Shown here piece by piece: positions 17,426 through 28,235 of a DNA stretch of 64,000 bases (position 1 is the stretch's first letter; each line of letters begins with the position of its first letter). Position numbers and translations under genes: made by a program. The notes under the pieces are model-generated. The model was not told the origin of the DNA. It made no database searches and saw only the letters and a program-made list of their open reading frames with translations. This DNA is from Candidatus Endomicrobiellum glyptotermitis. Lineage in GTDB: Bacteria > Elusimicrobiota > Endomicrobiia > Endomicrobiales > Endomicrobiaceae. The stretch lies in contig JAIRYQ010000002.1 in assembly GCA_031267715.1 (NCBI GenBank), positions 62,001-126,000 of the forward strand, in the 5' to 3' direction.

Positions 17426-19540
17426 TTGATTGTGGAAAATAAAAAAAATGCTTTGTTGGAAATAGGCACGGAAGAAATTCCATTTTCTTATATTGAGCCT
17501 GCTTTAAAGCAAATCGAAAAACTTGCATCAGAAGCTTTTAATGCTTTAGGGTTAAAATATGAGACTCTTAAAACCTGTGCTACTTCTAGAAGACTTGTTC
17601 TGATAGTTGAAAATATTGCGAAGGGAAGTGATAATAAAATTGAATATGTTTTAGGACCATCCTTGAAAGCTGGCAGGGACAAATATGGCGAGTATACCAA
17701 AGCAGCTAGAGGATTTGCTTCAAAAAATGACATACCCCTAGAAAAACTTGTTCTTAAAAGAACTGATAAAGGAGATTATCTGTCTTTTTTAAAAAAAACT
17801 AAAAGTGAAGAAACCGATATACTTTTAGGGGGTGTTTTTTCTGAACTAATAAAGGAGATATCTTTTCCAAAAGCCATGTTATGGGAAGAAAGTAGATTTA
17901 AATTTGCAAGACCCATAAGAAATATAGTAGCACTTTATGGAAGCAAGGTGATCAAATTTCAAATTGCAGATGTAGTTTCATCAAACTGGAGTATAGGACT
18001 TCATACTTATAACGATGGTAAGATAAAGGTAGATTTACCTGAAAATTATCTTTTAATAATGAGAAACAGATCTGTAATTGTTGAGCAAAGAGAAAGATGT
18101 GTAATGATAAAAAAATCGATGGAATTTGTTGTTAAAGATGTTGGTAATGTAGTAGTTGACGAATCTCTTGTTGATGAAGTAAATTATCTTGTTGAGTATC
18201 CATCTGCTATATTGTGCTCTTTTGACAAAAAGTACCTTAATTTACCTTTGGAAGTACTTAGTGTATGTATGAAAAAAAGTCAAAAGTGCTTTTTAGTAAC
18301 AGATAAAAATAATAATTTTTTAAATTATTTTGTTTGCGTTAGAAATGGCGTTTCAGAATATCAAGAAGTTGTAAAGAAAGGGTATGAGAAAGTTCTTGCT
18401 GCGAGACTCGCTGACGCTGAATTCTTTTATAATAACGATCTAAAAAAGGGACTAGAGCTTAATATAGAAAGGCTAAAAGGTGTTATTTTTCATAATGAAA
18501 TTGGAACAGTTTATGAAAAGGTTGAACGTATTAAACGTATAGCACTTCTTTTTAATAAAGAGTTCAGTATGCAGATTGATGAAGATACGCTTAAAAAAGC
18601 AGTAATGTTTTCAAAAACTGATTTAGTAAGTGAAATGGTTTTTGAATACCCCGAACTTCAAGGTATAATCGGAAGAATTTATGCTTTTAAATTGGGTGAG
18701 AGCGCAGATATTGCTTTATCTATAGAACAGCATTACTGGCCGTTGGCTGCTTCTGGAAAACTTCCCTCAAATAGTGTCGCGTTTTTAGTATCTTTATCAG
18801 ATAAAATAGATACATTGATAACAGGTTTTTCAATAGGTCTTGAGCCTTCAGGTTCAGCAGATCCATACGGGCTAAGAAGAGCAGGAGTAGGTTTTGTTAG
18901 GATGATAATGGAAAAGTTACCGAATTGCGATTTAGAATATGTCATGAGAAAAATTTTCGAACTTTTACCTAAAAATGTAATGAATGATCTGAAGTCGAGG
19001 AATGCTTACGAAAGGCTTGTAAACTTTTTGTATCAGAGAATAGAAAGTATTTTTGAGTTGGAAGGATATAAACTGTGTGAAGTAAAAGCTGTTACAAATG
19101 TATTTAAATTGAATCACAGGTTTAAAAATCTTGGTACTTTACGATTAAAACTTAGTGCTTTGCGAAATACAGAACTAAGATGTGATTTTTTATCCATTAC
19201 AATGTTATTTAAGAGGATAGTCAATATTGTAAATCAGGCGAAAAAACAAAATATTAATATCCCCAGAATAGTAAGAGAGGATCTGCTCATTTTGGATATT
19301 GAAAAAACAGTTTTTGATGTTATTAAGAGGTTAAAAATTGAGGTTGAAAATCATATTTTGAAAGATGAGTATGGTGAGGTTTTTGATAAGGTAATAAAAA
19401 TAAAGCCGTTAATTGATATTTTTTTTGAGAGAGTTATGATAATGGCAGAAGACGAAACACTAAAATTAAATAGAATTTCCCTTATAAATTACATAAAAGA
19501 TATATTTACTGAATTTATTGACTTCTCATCTCTATATTGA
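17426..19540 (+). CDS. glyS: Glycyl-tRNA synthetase beta subunit
   Basis: 704 residues, close to the usual 690. The N-terminus LLEIGTEEIPFSYIEPAL is the family hallmark, and GLEPSGSADPYGLRRAGVG in the HD-like region is also diagnostic. The beta subunit binds and positions tRNA-Gly for the GlyQ catalytic subunit. Translation starts at TTG two bases after the glyQ stop, implying translational coupling. Confidence 0.96.
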   Translation: MIVENKKNALLEIGTEEIPFSYIEPALKQIEKLASEAFNALGLKYETLKTCATSRRLVLIVENIAKGSDNKIEYVLGPSLKAGRDKYGEYTKAARGFASKNDIPLEKLVLKRTDKGDYLSFLKKTKSEETDILLGGVFSELIKEISFPKAMLWEESRFKFARPIRNIVALYGSKVIKFQIADVVSSNWSIGLHTYNDGKIKVDLPENYLLIMRNRSVIVEQRERCVMIKKSMEFVVKDVGNVVVDESLVDEVNYLVEYPSAILCSFDKKYLNLPLEVLSVCMKKSQKCFLVTDKNNNFLNYFVCVRNGVSEYQEVVKKGYEKVLAARLADAEFFYNNDLKKGLELNIERLKGVIFHNEIGTVYEKVERIKRIALLFNKEFSMQIDEDTLKKAVMFSKTDLVSEMVFEYPELQGIIGRIYAFKLGESADIALSIEQHYWPLAASGKLPSNSVAFLVSLSDKIDTLITGFSIGLEPSGSADPYGLRRAGVGFVRMIMEKLPNCDLEYVMRKIFELLPKNVMNDLKSRNAYERLVNFLYQRIESIFELEGYKLCEVKAVTNVFKLNHRFKNLGTLRLKLSALRNTELRCDFLSITMLFKRIVNIVNQAKKQNINIPRIVREDLLILDIEKTVFDVIKRLKIEVENHILKDEYGEVFDKVIKIKPLIDIFFERVMIMAEDETLKLNRISLINYIKDIFTEFIDFSSLY

Positions 19541-19647
19541 TAATAAGTTATCTTAATTTGTATCTGTGATTTTCAAGTTTTGTTTTAGGGTTAGAGAGGT
19601 TAATAAGGTTGAGTGAATTGTAATTAGACTATAAACATGCCTTGTTG

Positions 19648-19676
19648 TTGATTTTTAGGTTGTAGTTTGTTAGAAT
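19648..19676 (+). promoter_or_regulatory. Putative promoter of the tRNA-Lys/tRNA-Leu unit
   Basis: TTGATT (19648-19653) and TAGAAT (19671-19676) with a 17-base spacer. Initiation would fall near 19683, about 37 bases before tRNA-Lys. Confidence 0.5.
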
Positions 19677-19719
19677 TTTCACTCCCAGAGGAGAGAGTTG
19701 TTTGAGAAAAAGATAGGTT

Positions 19720-19792
19720 GCGCTGCTAGCTCAATTGGTAGAGCAAACGACTCTTAATCGTTAGGCTATAGGTTCAACTCCTATGCGGCGCA
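19720..19792 (+). tRNA. tRNA-Lys (CTT)
   Basis: A 73-base cloverleaf with acceptor GCGCTGC/GCGGCGC (one T:G), anticodon loop CTCTTAA (anticodon CTT, reading AAG), T-arm ATAGG/CCTAT and discriminator A. CCA is not encoded. Confidence 0.95.
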
Positions 19793-19859
19793 GGTTTTTG
19801 TTAATTGCATGTGTGGTGTGTGGGTGGAGGTTGGTTTTTTGGTTCTGGCTTCGCGTGGT

Positions 19860-19942
19860 GCGGACGTGGCGGAATTTGGCAGACGCGTATGGCTTAGGAC
19901 CATATACTGGAAAGTATGGGGGTTCAAGTCCCTCCGTCCGCA
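19860..19942 (+). tRNA. tRNA-Leu (TAG)
   Basis: An 83-base class II tRNA with a long variable arm. The acceptor GCGGACG pairs with CGTCCGC, the anticodon loop is CTTAGGA (anticodon TAG), and the discriminator is A. It lies 67 bases after tRNA-Lys, probably in the same transcript. Confidence 0.95.
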
Positions 19943-20022
19943 GTGTGTCAAGAGTTTTTTGTGTGTGATGTGTGGTGATATCGCTTTGAAGTCAAATTTA
20001 AAGTTAAAAAGGAAAATCAGAG

Positions 20023-21345
20023 TTGAATTCTCTAAACAAACAAGTTGATTTTAAACATAAAATTATTGATAAAAGGTTATGCTCCGTAAGTGTAGAAGTT
20101 GAAGTTTCTGAAAGTGTCGTAGCAGATGAAGTTAATTCTGTTTTTTCTCAAATACAACGACAAGCAAAAATTGATGGATTTAGACAGGGAAAAATTCCTA
20201 GAAATATTATTGAGGAGAAGTTTATTGAGGAAAGTAGGAGTAAAGCTATAAGAAACGTTATCAATAAAACTATTTCAAGTATTCTTGAGGAAGAAAAGTT
20301 TGATATACTCAGTTTTCCAATGGTTGATGAATTCAATTATGATTTTGGAAAGGATTTAAAATATCGTTTTACTGTGGAATGTCATCCGAAAATCGATATA
20401 ACAGATTATAAGAATATCCCGATAAAAAAGGAAGTTTTTGAAATTACTGACGAGAGTTTGGATAAGAGTATTGATGCTTTAAGAGAAAAAAATGCGAAAC
20501 TTATTCCGTCTAAATCAAATAAAGTTGGTGAAAATAGTTTTGTTTTTATTGATTGTGATGCTTTTGACTCTGGCGGCAAAATCCTTCCCGAGGTTGCGAC
20601 CAAAAGCTATATGCTTGATTTAAATTCCGAGGATACGCGTGGTGAATTTAAAAGGGCTTTAGTAAGCTTGAAAATTGGAGATGAAAGAAATGTAAAAATT
20701 GAGTATCAAATGGATTATCCAAACAAAAATTTGGCGGATAAAATCGTAACTTTTAAAATAAAAGTAGTTGAAATAAAAGAAAAAGAGCTTCCAGAAATTA
20801 ATGATGATTTTGCGAAAGATTTGGGAGCCGAAGATGTCAAAGATTTAAGAATAAAAGTAAGAAAATCGATGGAATCTGCAGAAAAGAATCGTCAGAATAT
20901 GGATGTTGAGAGGCAAATTATTGAATATTTACTTGGCAGTAATAAATTTGAAGTTCCACAATCTTTGATTGCGAGTCAGGAAAGGTCTTTACTTGAAAAA
21001 ATGAAAAGATATTTAGAAGGTCGGGGTATTTCTAAAGAATATATTCAAAAACGGATTAAGCTTGAAAGCATAAAGTTTAAAGAAGAAGCAGAAAAAAATA
21101 TAAGGCTTTCCTACATTTTAAATGCAATATATAAAAATGAGGGCCTTATTGTAACAGATTCTGATTTTGAAATAGAAAAAAATAAAATAAAGATTTTAAA
21201 TTCTGGTAGAGAAACAATTATCGATAAATTTTTTTTAGAGAGCAGGAAGAACATATTATTTTCGTTGAAAGAAAGAAAACTATTTGATTTTTTAATTAGT
21301 GACGCAAAGATTGAAATAATAGAGGGACGTATACCATCGAGTTAA
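20023..21345 (+). CDS. tig: Trigger factor
   Basis: 440 residues, the usual size. The ribosome-binding N-domain includes GFRQGKIPRNIIEEKF, close to the family signature GFRxGKxP that docks on ribosomal protein L23. A PPIase-like middle domain (about 150-240) and a long helical C-terminal chaperone arm follow. It folds nascent chains at the ribosome exit. The start is TTG at 20023 with AAGGA about nine bases upstream. It heads the classic tig-clpP-clpX-lon order. Confidence 0.95.
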   Translation: MNSLNKQVDFKHKIIDKRLCSVSVEVEVSESVVADEVNSVFSQIQRQAKIDGFRQGKIPRNIIEEKFIEESRSKAIRNVINKTISSILEEEKFDILSFPMVDEFNYDFGKDLKYRFTVECHPKIDITDYKNIPIKKEVFEITDESLDKSIDALREKNAKLIPSKSNKVGENSFVFIDCDAFDSGGKILPEVATKSYMLDLNSEDTRGEFKRALVSLKIGDERNVKIEYQMDYPNKNLADKIVTFKIKVVEIKEKELPEINDDFAKDLGAEDVKDLRIKVRKSMESAEKNRQNMDVERQIIEYLLGSNKFEVPQSLIASQERSLLEKMKRYLEGRGISKEYIQKRIKLESIKFKEEAEKNIRLSYILNAIYKNEGLIVTDSDFEIEKNKIKILNSGRETIIDKFFLESRKNILFSLKERKLFDFLISDAKIEIIEGRIPSS

Positions 21346-21411
21346 AAAATGGATTAAAGTTTAAATTGATGTGGTTGAGTTGTTGTAAGTATGAGTTATT
21401 AGGAGAAAATG

Positions 21412-22014
21412 ATGTCATCATTGGTACCTACAGTAATAGAAAGATGGAATCAAGGCTCTGCTGTAACATATGATTTGTATTCGAAGCTTCTTAAAGAGAG
21501 AGTCATTTTTGTCGGTGATGGAGAAGGGTATGTTACTACTGATTCTGCAAATACTTTGATAGCACAGCTTTTGTATTTAGATTCTGAGGAATCAGATAAA
21601 AATATAAGTTTGTATATAAATTCACCTGGGGGCATGGTTACAGCGGGACTTGCTGTTTATGATACCATGCAATTTGTGAAGAGTCCAATAAGCACGATTT
21701 GCATGGGAATGGCAATGTCTTTTGGGGCTGTTTTACTTGCGGCAGGAGCAAAGAACAAAAGGTTTGCTTTGACACATTCCCGCATAATGATACATCAGCC
21801 ATTAATTTATGGCCTATCTGGTACAGTTTCTGATATTGACATAGAAACAAAAGAACTTATCTATACTAAACAGAAGCTTTCAGAGGTAATTGCAAAGCAT
21901 ACTGGTAAAACTGTAAAACAAGTATTAAAAGATACTGACAGAAATTATTATATGTCAGCATATGAAGCAAAGGAATACGGATTGGTAGATGAAGTGGTAG
22001 TAAGTCTAAAATGA
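21412..22014 (+). CDS. clpP: ATP-dependent Clp protease proteolytic subunit
   Basis: About 200 residues. The catalytic triad is complete: Ser in GMAMSFGAVLL, His in SRIMIHQP and Asp in KDTDRNYYMSA. SLYINSPGGMVTAGLAVYDT is the family core. Two ATGs stand in tandem (21409, 21412); AGGAG at 21401-21405 is better spaced for the second. ClpP forms the tetradecameric peptidase chamber fed by ClpX, encoded 100 bases downstream. Confidence 0.97.
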   Translation: MSSLVPTVIERWNQGSAVTYDLYSKLLKERVIFVGDGEGYVTTDSANTLIAQLLYLDSEESDKNISLYINSPGGMVTAGLAVYDTMQFVKSPISTICMGMAMSFGAVLLAAGAKNKRFALTHSRIMIHQPLIYGLSGTVSDIDIETKELIYTKQKLSEVIAKHTGKTVKQVLKDTDRNYYMSAYEAKEYGLVDEVVVSLK

Positions 22015-22114
22015 TATGTATATATTTTTATATATTTTAATAGGGCTAGACTTGAAACTTCTAAGTTTTAGGTGGCAGTACTAGTGAGTAAAAATCAGTG
22101 TTAAAAAGATTATA

Positions 22115-23359
22115 ATGGAAAATAATTTTGACGAAAAATTTTGTATTTTTTGTAATAAAGGCTGTCCCAATAAATTATTAGGTGTCAACGATGTCTATAT
22201 ATGTGAAGAATGTGCAAGAAGTTCATTGGAAACTTTTGAAATTTTAAATAAAAAAGAGTCAAAAAAAGTTGTTTTGAAATTGCCAAAACCGAGCGAGATA
22301 AAAAAAAATCTTGACGATTATGTTATAGGCCAGGAACATGCAAAAAAAGTTTTGTCCGTAGCTGTGTATAATCACTATAAAAGAATAGAGACTTCATTTT
22401 CTGTGTCAAATGGAGATGAAGTCGAACTTCAGAAGTCCAACGTTTTGCTTATAGGTCCTACCGGGACAGGCAAAACCCTTTTGGCACAGACTTTAGCGAG
22501 AACGCTTGATGTTCCGTTTGCTATTTCCGATGCGACTACGTTAACTGAGGCTGGATATGTTGGAGAAGATGTTGAAAATATACTTTTAAGGCTTATACAG
22601 AGTGCGAATTTTGATATAAAAAGAGCAGAGAAAGGTATAATTTATATTGATGAAATAGACAAAATTTCAAAAAAGTCTGATAGTGTATCTATAACGAGAG
22701 ATGTTTCCGGCGAAGGTGTTCAGCAAGCTCTTTTGAAAATTCTTGAGGGAACTATTGCAAGTGTTTCTCCACAAGGAGGTAGGAAGCATCCACAGCAAGA
22801 ATACATTAATATGGACACTACGAATATTCTTTTTATTTGTGGCGGTGCTTTTGATGGTCTTGGAGATATGATAGAGGAACGTTTATTAAGAAAAACCTTG
22901 GGTTTCGTAAGAGATGTAGATAACAGAGGTAATTCTAAGAATGGTGGTTATACACTTTCTGAAGTTGAGGGTGGAGATTTAGTGAAATTTGGGCTTATAC
23001 CGGAGTTTGTAGGAAGGCTTCCTGTACTTGCAACACTGAAATGTTTATCAACAGAAGACTTGGTTCACATTTTAACAGAACCTAAAAATGCTTTAATAAA
23101 ACAATATCAAAAAATGTTTAAGTTTGAAAATGTCGAACTCGAGTTTGAGAAAGAAGCATTGAAAAATATAGCAGATGAGGCGCTGAAAAAAGGGTCTGGT
23201 GCTAGGGGGTTAAAATCAATTATAGAAAATTTATTACTTGATGCAATGTTTAGTATTCCAGATGACGGTTCAATTGTAAAGAGCGTAGTCACAGCTAAAA
23301 CTGTAATGAAAAAGGAGAATCCTAAATTTGTGTATAAAAGCACAAGGGAACCTGCATGA
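22115..23359 (+). CDS. clpX: ATP-dependent Clp protease ATPase subunit ClpX
   Basis: 414 residues. The N-terminal zinc-binding domain has C10/C13 and C30/C33. The AAA+ module shows Walker A GPTGTGKT, Walker [11 protein letters not shown] and sensor residues in [12 protein letters not shown]. ClpX unfolds substrates and passes them to ClpP. Its last four bases overlap the start of lon (ATGA), which couples the two genes. Confidence 0.97.
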   Translation: MENNFDEKFCIFCNKGCPNKLLGVNDVYICEECARSSLETFEILNKKESKKVVLKLPKPSEIKKNLDDYVIGQEHAKKVLSVAVYNHYKRIETSFSVSNGDEVELQKSNVLLIGPTGTGKTLLAQTLARTLDVPFAISDATTLTEAGYVGEDVENILLRLIQSANFDIKRAEKGIIYIDEIDKISKKSDSVSITRDVSGEGVQQALLKILEGTIASVSPQGGRKHPQQEYINMDTTNILFICGGAFDGLGDMIEERLLRKTLGFVRDVDNRGNSKNGGYTLSEVEGGDLVKFGLIPEFVGRLPVLATLKCLSTEDLVHILTEPKNALIKQYQKMFKFENVELEFEKEALKNIADEALKKGSGARGLKSIIENLLLDAMFSIPDDGSIVKSVVTAKTVMKKENPKFVYKSTREPA

Positions 23360-25704
23360 ATATACTTGATAAACTTACTAGTGATAAAAATGAAGTATCA
23401 AAAATCCCTGAGGTGCTTCCTCTTCTCCCTGTGAGAGAAATGGTTCTGTATCCTACGATGGTACTGCCTATTAGTGTAGGCAGAGAGAAGTCTATCAAAG
23501 CTTTGGAAGAGGCTATGACAACGAATAGACTTATTTTCGTTGCTACACAAAAAAATATTCAAGTTGAAGATCCTACACCCAGTGATATTTATAATATGGG
23601 AACTGTTTGCGAGGTGCTCCAAATATTAAAAATGACAGATGGTACAAAGGCTCTTGTTGAGGGGGTGTTTAGAGCCCAATGGACAGATTTTAAGTTGAGT
23701 GATAAAGGGTATGTTGAGGTAGGATTAAAAGTTTTTGATGAAAAAGTTACAAAGACTCCTGAAAGCGAAGCAATTATGAGACAGTCTGTTGTTCTTTTTG
23801 AACAGTATGTAAAGTTAAATCCGAGAATGTCGGTGGAAATTTTTGTTTCTATAAATAATATTGCTGGGCCTTCAAGGCTTGCAGATACAATAGCATCGCA
23901 TCTTATCATAAAGAATAATGATAAACAAGCGCTTCTTGAATTGATAAATCCAATTGAACGTTTAGAAAAAATAATTCGAATACTAGATTCAGAAATAGAG
24001 ATATTAAATATTGAAAGACGAATCCAAAGCAGAGTGAGAAGCCAAATAGAAAAAACGCAAAAAGAGTATTATCTTATTGAACAAATGAAGGCTATTCAGA
24101 AAGAACTTAAACAAAAAGATGATGCGCAGAAAGATATTGATGAGTTGAGGGACAAATTAAAAAAAATGAAAATGTCTCCGGGTGCAAGGGATGCTGTGGA
24201 CAAAGAACTCGCAAGACTTGAAAAAATGATGCCGATGTCTCCTGAAGCTGCAGTTATAAGAACGTATCTTGAGTGGTTTTTAGATCTGCCCTGGGAAAAA
24301 TCAACTCCGGACAATTTGGATTTGAGAAGAGCCAAAGAAATTTTAGATCAAGATCATTATGGTCTCAAAAAGATTAAAGAAAGAATTTTAGAGTATCTTG
24401 CGGTTTTATCTAGAGTACAAAAGATAAAGGGACCTATTCTGTGTTTTATTGGTCCTCCTGGAGTGGGTAAAACTTCCATTGCGAAATCTGTTGCTAGGAG
24501 TCTTGGGAGGAATTTTGTTAGGATTTCTTTAGGAGGGGTTAGGGATGAAGCTGAGATAAGAGGCCATAGACGCACTTATATAGGTTCGATGCCTGGAAAG
24601 ATTATTCAGTCAATGAAAAAAGCAGCTTCTAATAATCCAGTTTTTATTCTTGACGAAATAGATAAAATGGGTTCTGATTGGAGAGGCACTCCCTCAGCGG
24701 CGTTACTTGAAGTTTTGGATCCTGAACAAAACTATGCTTTTAGTGATCATTATCTCGATGTAGATTTTGATTTATCAAATGTTATGTTTATAACTACAGC
24801 AAATACATTAAATAACATTCCAAATACTCTACTTGATAGGTTAGAAGTTATAAGATTTTCTAGTTATACTGACAGTGAAAAATATTACATAGCAGAAGAT
24901 TTCATAATTCCTAAGCAATTGAAAGAGCACGGATTAAAACCTGAAGAGCTTGTTTTTGGTGACGGTGTAATTAGTGCTGTAATTAAGAACTATACTCACG
25001 AAGCTGGTGTTCGTAATCTTACGAGAGAAATTGCAAATATTTGTAGAAAAGTAATAAAGGAGCTGGAGTTCAATAAAGAGCTGAAATTAGTAGAAATTAG
25101 CACTGAAAATTTAGATGCTTATTTGGGTATAGCTCATTATGAGAGAGAGAAGATAGTTGAGAATGGTATCGGGGTAGTAACTGGTCTTGCATGGACTGAT
25201 GTTGGTGGTGAGGTGCTTACGATAGAAGTAAATAAAATGAAGGGTAAAGGTTCTCTAGTTCTTACAGGGAAACTTGGTGATGTTATGAAAGAATCCGCAC
25301 AAGCTGCCTTGACTTATGTTCGTTCAGCTTCTCATAAATTATCAATAGACGAGGATGTGTTTTCAAAAACTGATTTTCATGTTCATGTACCTGAAGGGGC
25401 AGTGCCAAAAGACGGACCAAGTGCAGGAATTGCTTTGGCAACTGCTCTGGCTTCAGTGTGTATGGACAAGTCTGTAAAAAAGAAAATTGCAATGACAGGA
25501 GAAGTTACATTAAGGGGTAGAGTTCTTGGTATCGGTGGACTTAAAGAAAAAGTTCTTGCTGCTCATAAAGAAGGGATAACTACTGTACTGTTTCCTGAGA
25601 GTAATAGGAAAGATTTAGTTGATATACCTGAGGACGTAATAAAAAAGCTTAAGATGATACCTGTCTCTCATATGGACGAAGTGATTTCATTAGTTGTGGA
25701 ATAA
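23356..25704 (+). CDS. lon: ATP-dependent protease La
   Basis: 782 residues, standard for bacterial LonA. The order is an N-terminal substrate-binding domain ([18 protein letters not shown] near 22-39), a coiled coil, an AAA+ domain with Walker [10 protein letters not shown], then the protease domain. The catalytic Ser lies in [11 protein letters not shown] and Lys in [12 protein letters not shown]. It degrades misfolded and regulatory proteins in the cytoplasm. It overlaps clpX by four bases and ends the proteostasis operon. Confidence 0.97.
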   Translation: MNILDKLTSDKNEVSKIPEVLPLLPVREMVLYPTMVLPISVGREKSIKALEEAMTTNRLIFVATQKNIQVEDPTPSDIYNMGTVCEVLQILKMTDGTKALVEGVFRAQWTDFKLSDKGYVEVGLKVFDEKVTKTPESEAIMRQSVVLFEQYVKLNPRMSVEIFVSINNIAGPSRLADTIASHLIIKNNDKQALLELINPIERLEKIIRILDSEIEILNIERRIQSRVRSQIEKTQKEYYLIEQMKAIQKELKQKDDAQKDIDELRDKLKKMKMSPGARDAVDKELARLEKMMPMSPEAAVIRTYLEWFLDLPWEKSTPDNLDLRRAKEILDQDHYGLKKIKERILEYLAVLSRVQKIKGPILCFIGPPGVGKTSIAKSVARSLGRNFVRISLGGVRDEAEIRGHRRTYIGSMPGKIIQSMKKAASNNPVFILDEIDKMGSDWRGTPSAALLEVLDPEQNYAFSDHYLDVDFDLSNVMFITTANTLNNIPNTLLDRLEVIRFSSYTDSEKYYIAEDFIIPKQLKEHGLKPEELVFGDGVISAVIKNYTHEAGVRNLTREIANICRKVIKELEFNKELKLVEISTENLDAYLGIAHYEREKIVENGIGVVTGLAWTDVGGEVLTIEVNKMKGKGSLVLTGKLGDVMKESAQAALTYVRSASHKLSIDEDVFSKTDFHVHVPEGAVPKDGPSAGIALATALASVCMDKSVKKKIAMTGEVTLRGRVLGIGGLKEKVLAAHKEGITTVLFPESNRKDLVDIPEDVIKKLKMIPVSHMDEVISLVVE

Positions 25705-25778
25705 GAGTAAGCACTGTTATACAATGTGGACTATCTGAAGTAAAATAAACAAAAAAAGTAGTGGAAGGAGTAAAAAAA

Positions 25779-26915
25779 GTGACAAAATATTATCTTTTAA
25801 CACCAGGTCCCACCCAAATTCCACCAGAAGTTGCTCTTAAGGAAGCATTGCCTATAATTCATCACAGGACAAATGAGTTTGCAACAATTTATAGAAATGT
25901 TGTGGAAGGTTTAAGAAATGTGTTTCTTACTAAAAATGAGGTATATATTTTAGCTGCTTCGGGGACAGGAGCAATGGAGACAGCTGTTGTAAATCTTTTA
26001 AGTCCTGGAGATAAACTTATAGTTGCAAGTTGTGGTAATTTTGGTAATAGATGGATAAAAATAGCTCAAGGATATGGATTAAAAGTTATTTCTATTTGTG
26101 TTGAGTGGGGGAAAGTAGTAAAACCTGCTGAAATAGAAGAAGCTCTTAAAAACAATCCTGATGTTAAGGCCGTTTATACTACATTTACCGAAACCTCAAC
26201 AGGTGTCACAAATGATATTAGAACTATCGGTGAAATAGTTTCAAAAACAGACGCTGTTTTAGTTGTTGACGCGATTTCTGGACTCGTAAGTCAAGAATTT
26301 AGAACTGATGAATGGAAGGTTGATTTAACAATTTCTGGTTCTCAAAAAGGCTTTATGCTTGCCCCTGGACTTGCATTCATAACTTTAAGTGATAAGGCAT
26401 GGAAGCTTGTTGAAACTTCGAAACTTCCAAAGTTTTATTTTGACATTAAAAAATATAAAAAATCTTATGTTACAAATGAGACTCCTTTTACTCCTCCTGT
26501 AACTCTAGTAGTTGCTCTTGAAGAATCTATAAAACTCATTAATAAAAGAGGTTTGGAAAATATTTGGAATGATTGTAAACTTCTTGCTAAAGCTGCAAGG
26601 GCGGGAATGACGGCCCTTGGTTTAAAACTTTTTGGAGAAGTTTCTTGTGAAGTTGTTACAAGTGCTTCAGTTCCAACTGATATTGGTGGTAAGATAGTTA
26701 AAATATTGAGAGAAAAATACGGTGTCTCTATTGCTGGTGGACAGGGTCATTTAAAGGGCAAAATTATAAGATTTGCGCATATGGGTTATGTAGGCAAGGC
26801 TGACTTACTTGTTGGATTTGCATGCCTTGAAATGGTGTTAGTTGAACTTGGTATGAAAATCGAGAAAGGTAAAGCAGTAGCGGCTGCTGAAGAGGTGTTG
26901 CTAAAAACAAAGTAA
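25779..26915 (+). CDS. Class V aminotransferase (serine-pyruvate/alanine-glyoxylate type), probable serine-pathway enzyme
   Basis: 378 residues from GTG 25779, preceded by AAGGAG at 25765-25770; the longer frame from 25761 would put the ribosome site inside the gene. The N-terminus LLTPGPTQIPPEV, ASGTGAMETAVVNL and the PLP lysine in SGSQKGFMLAPGL are typical of the PucG/SPT group. The neighbouring serA (phosphoglycerate dehydrogenase) suggests it supplies the aminotransferase step of serine synthesis, as in organisms that lack SerC; that role is inferred. Confidence 0.85.
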   Translation: MTKYYLLTPGPTQIPPEVALKEALPIIHHRTNEFATIYRNVVEGLRNVFLTKNEVYILAASGTGAMETAVVNLLSPGDKLIVASCGNFGNRWIKIAQGYGLKVISICVEWGKVVKPAEIEEALKNNPDVKAVYTTFTETSTGVTNDIRTIGEIVSKTDAVLVVDAISGLVSQEFRTDEWKVDLTISGSQKGFMLAPGLAFITLSDKAWKLVETSKLPKFYFDIKKYKKSYVTNETPFTPPVTLVVALEESIKLINKRGLENIWNDCKLLAKAARAGMTALGLKLFGEVSCEVVTSASVPTDIGGKIVKILREKYGVSIAGGQGHLKGKIIRFAHMGYVGKADLLVGFACLEMVLVELGMKIEKGKAVAAAEEVLLKTK

Positions 26916-27082
26916 AAAAGAGTATAAAATTTAGGTGTGTGTTTGTTGTGTGGTGTGGGGGGGAGTGCTAAATCAAAATTAAGACTCTGGAGGTGAAGTA
27001 TAGGTTTTTTTTGAGCATTTTTGTTTAGCAATCGTGATAAATTTGTCGCAAAAATATTTAGAGAAGAGAAAAGAGGGTGGAG

Positions 27083-28030
27083 ATGTATAAAATTTTAATG
27101 ACTTATAATAATCTTGAGGGATTAGATTCATTATTTTCAAATGAGGAATTTAAAATTGATGTGTATAATAAGCCTTCTCTAGAGGAATTTAAGAAGTTAA
27201 TAAAGGATTATGAGGGGCTTTTAATACGTTCTGAAGTAAAAGTTACAGCAGAAATAATTGAAGCAGCTGACAGGCTTAAGTTTATTGGGAGGGCTGGTAC
27301 TGGTTTAGATAACGTTGATAAAGCTATGGCGACTAAGAGAGGTATAGTGATTGCTAATGTTCCTGGAGGAAATACGCTTTCTGTTGCAGAACACACGATA
27401 GGACTTATGCTTTCCCTTGCAAGAAATATACCCGAAGCATATAAATCGTTAAAGAATAAAAAGTGGGAACGTAAAAATTTTGTGGGTACGGAGCTTTTTG
27501 GAAAAATCTTAGGTTTAATAGGTCTTGGAAGAATAGGGACTGAAGTTGCAAAGAGAATGAGTGCTTTTGGGATGAAAGTTGTAGCATATGATCCGTTTGT
27601 AGATTCTAATTTTGCGAAGAGAAATGGAATAGAAATAAAAGGTATTAATGAGGTTTATGAGGAAGCCGATTATATATCTATTCACTCTCCTTTAAATGAT
27701 AGTACTAGAGGTATGATAAATGCGGCTGCTATTAAAAAGATGAAAGATGGCGTAAGGATCATTAACTGTGCAAGAGGTCCTATAATTAACGAAAAAGATT
27801 TATGTTATGCCGTAAAATCTGGAAAAATTAAAGGTGTGGCTTTAGATGTGTTTATGAAAGAACCTCCTGAAGATTGGACTATTGTTGGAATGGAAAATGT
27901 TATTGTAACTCCTCATCTTGCTGCTTCTACAAAAGAGGCTCAAATAAGGATTGCGAAAGAAATGGGTGAAGTTATTGTAGATTTCTTTACAAGGGGTATT
28001 GTAAGAAATGCGATAAATGCTCACAAATAA
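27083..28030 (+). CDS. serA: D-3-phosphoglycerate dehydrogenase, short form without ACT domain
   Basis: 315 residues from ATG 27083 (GAGGG five bases before); an in-frame GTG at 27077 is the alternative. It is a D-isomer-specific 2-hydroxyacid dehydrogenase: NAD site GLIGLGRIGTEVA, catalytic Arg in NCARGPIINE and His in VTPHLAASTKEAQ, and substrate-side IRSEVKVT. The protein ends after the catalytic core, so the C-terminal regulatory ACT domain of longer SerA enzymes is absent and serine feedback through that domain is not expected. Other 2-hydroxyacid substrates cannot be excluded, but the preceding aminotransferase supports serine synthesis. Confidence 0.86.
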   Translation: MYKILMTYNNLEGLDSLFSNEEFKIDVYNKPSLEEFKKLIKDYEGLLIRSEVKVTAEIIEAADRLKFIGRAGTGLDNVDKAMATKRGIVIANVPGGNTLSVAEHTIGLMLSLARNIPEAYKSLKNKKWERKNFVGTELFGKILGLIGLGRIGTEVAKRMSAFGMKVVAYDPFVDSNFAKRNGIEIKGINEVYEEADYISIHSPLNDSTRGMINAAAIKKMKDGVRIINCARGPIINEKDLCYAVKSGKIKGVALDVFMKEPPEDWTIVGMENVIVTPHLAASTKEAQIRIAKEMGEVIVDFFTRGIVRNAINAHK

Positions 28031-28130
28031 ATGCTGACAAGCAGAATGTGTGAATATTTTGTACAAAGGAAAGAGTATTATTGTAGTTATGTGTTGTTGG
28101 AGGATAGATATATAATGGTTTGATAGCCAA

Positions 28131-28160
28131 TGAGAGAGACAAGTTGTATTGTCTCTCTCA
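28131..28160 (+). other. Perfect 10-bp hairpin between serA and miaB
   Basis: TGAGAGAGAC and GTCTCTCTCA form a perfect 10-bp stem around a 10-base loop. No T-run follows, so it is not a standard terminator. It may stabilise RNA, or belong with the other GAGAGAG motifs in the window. Confidence 0.55.
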
Positions 28161-28235
28161 TTCAATGTCAGTGTTGAATTAAAATATGGATTAAAGTCTC
28201 TATCTTTTATAAAAAAGGTGTTTTGGTATAATTTA

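Noticed and set aside
19783-20048. Two overlapping plus-strand open frames of 61 and 79 codons
   Set aside because: They run through tRNA-Leu (and the end of tRNA-Lys) and have no ribosome site; composition follows the tRNA and the G/T-rich spacer.
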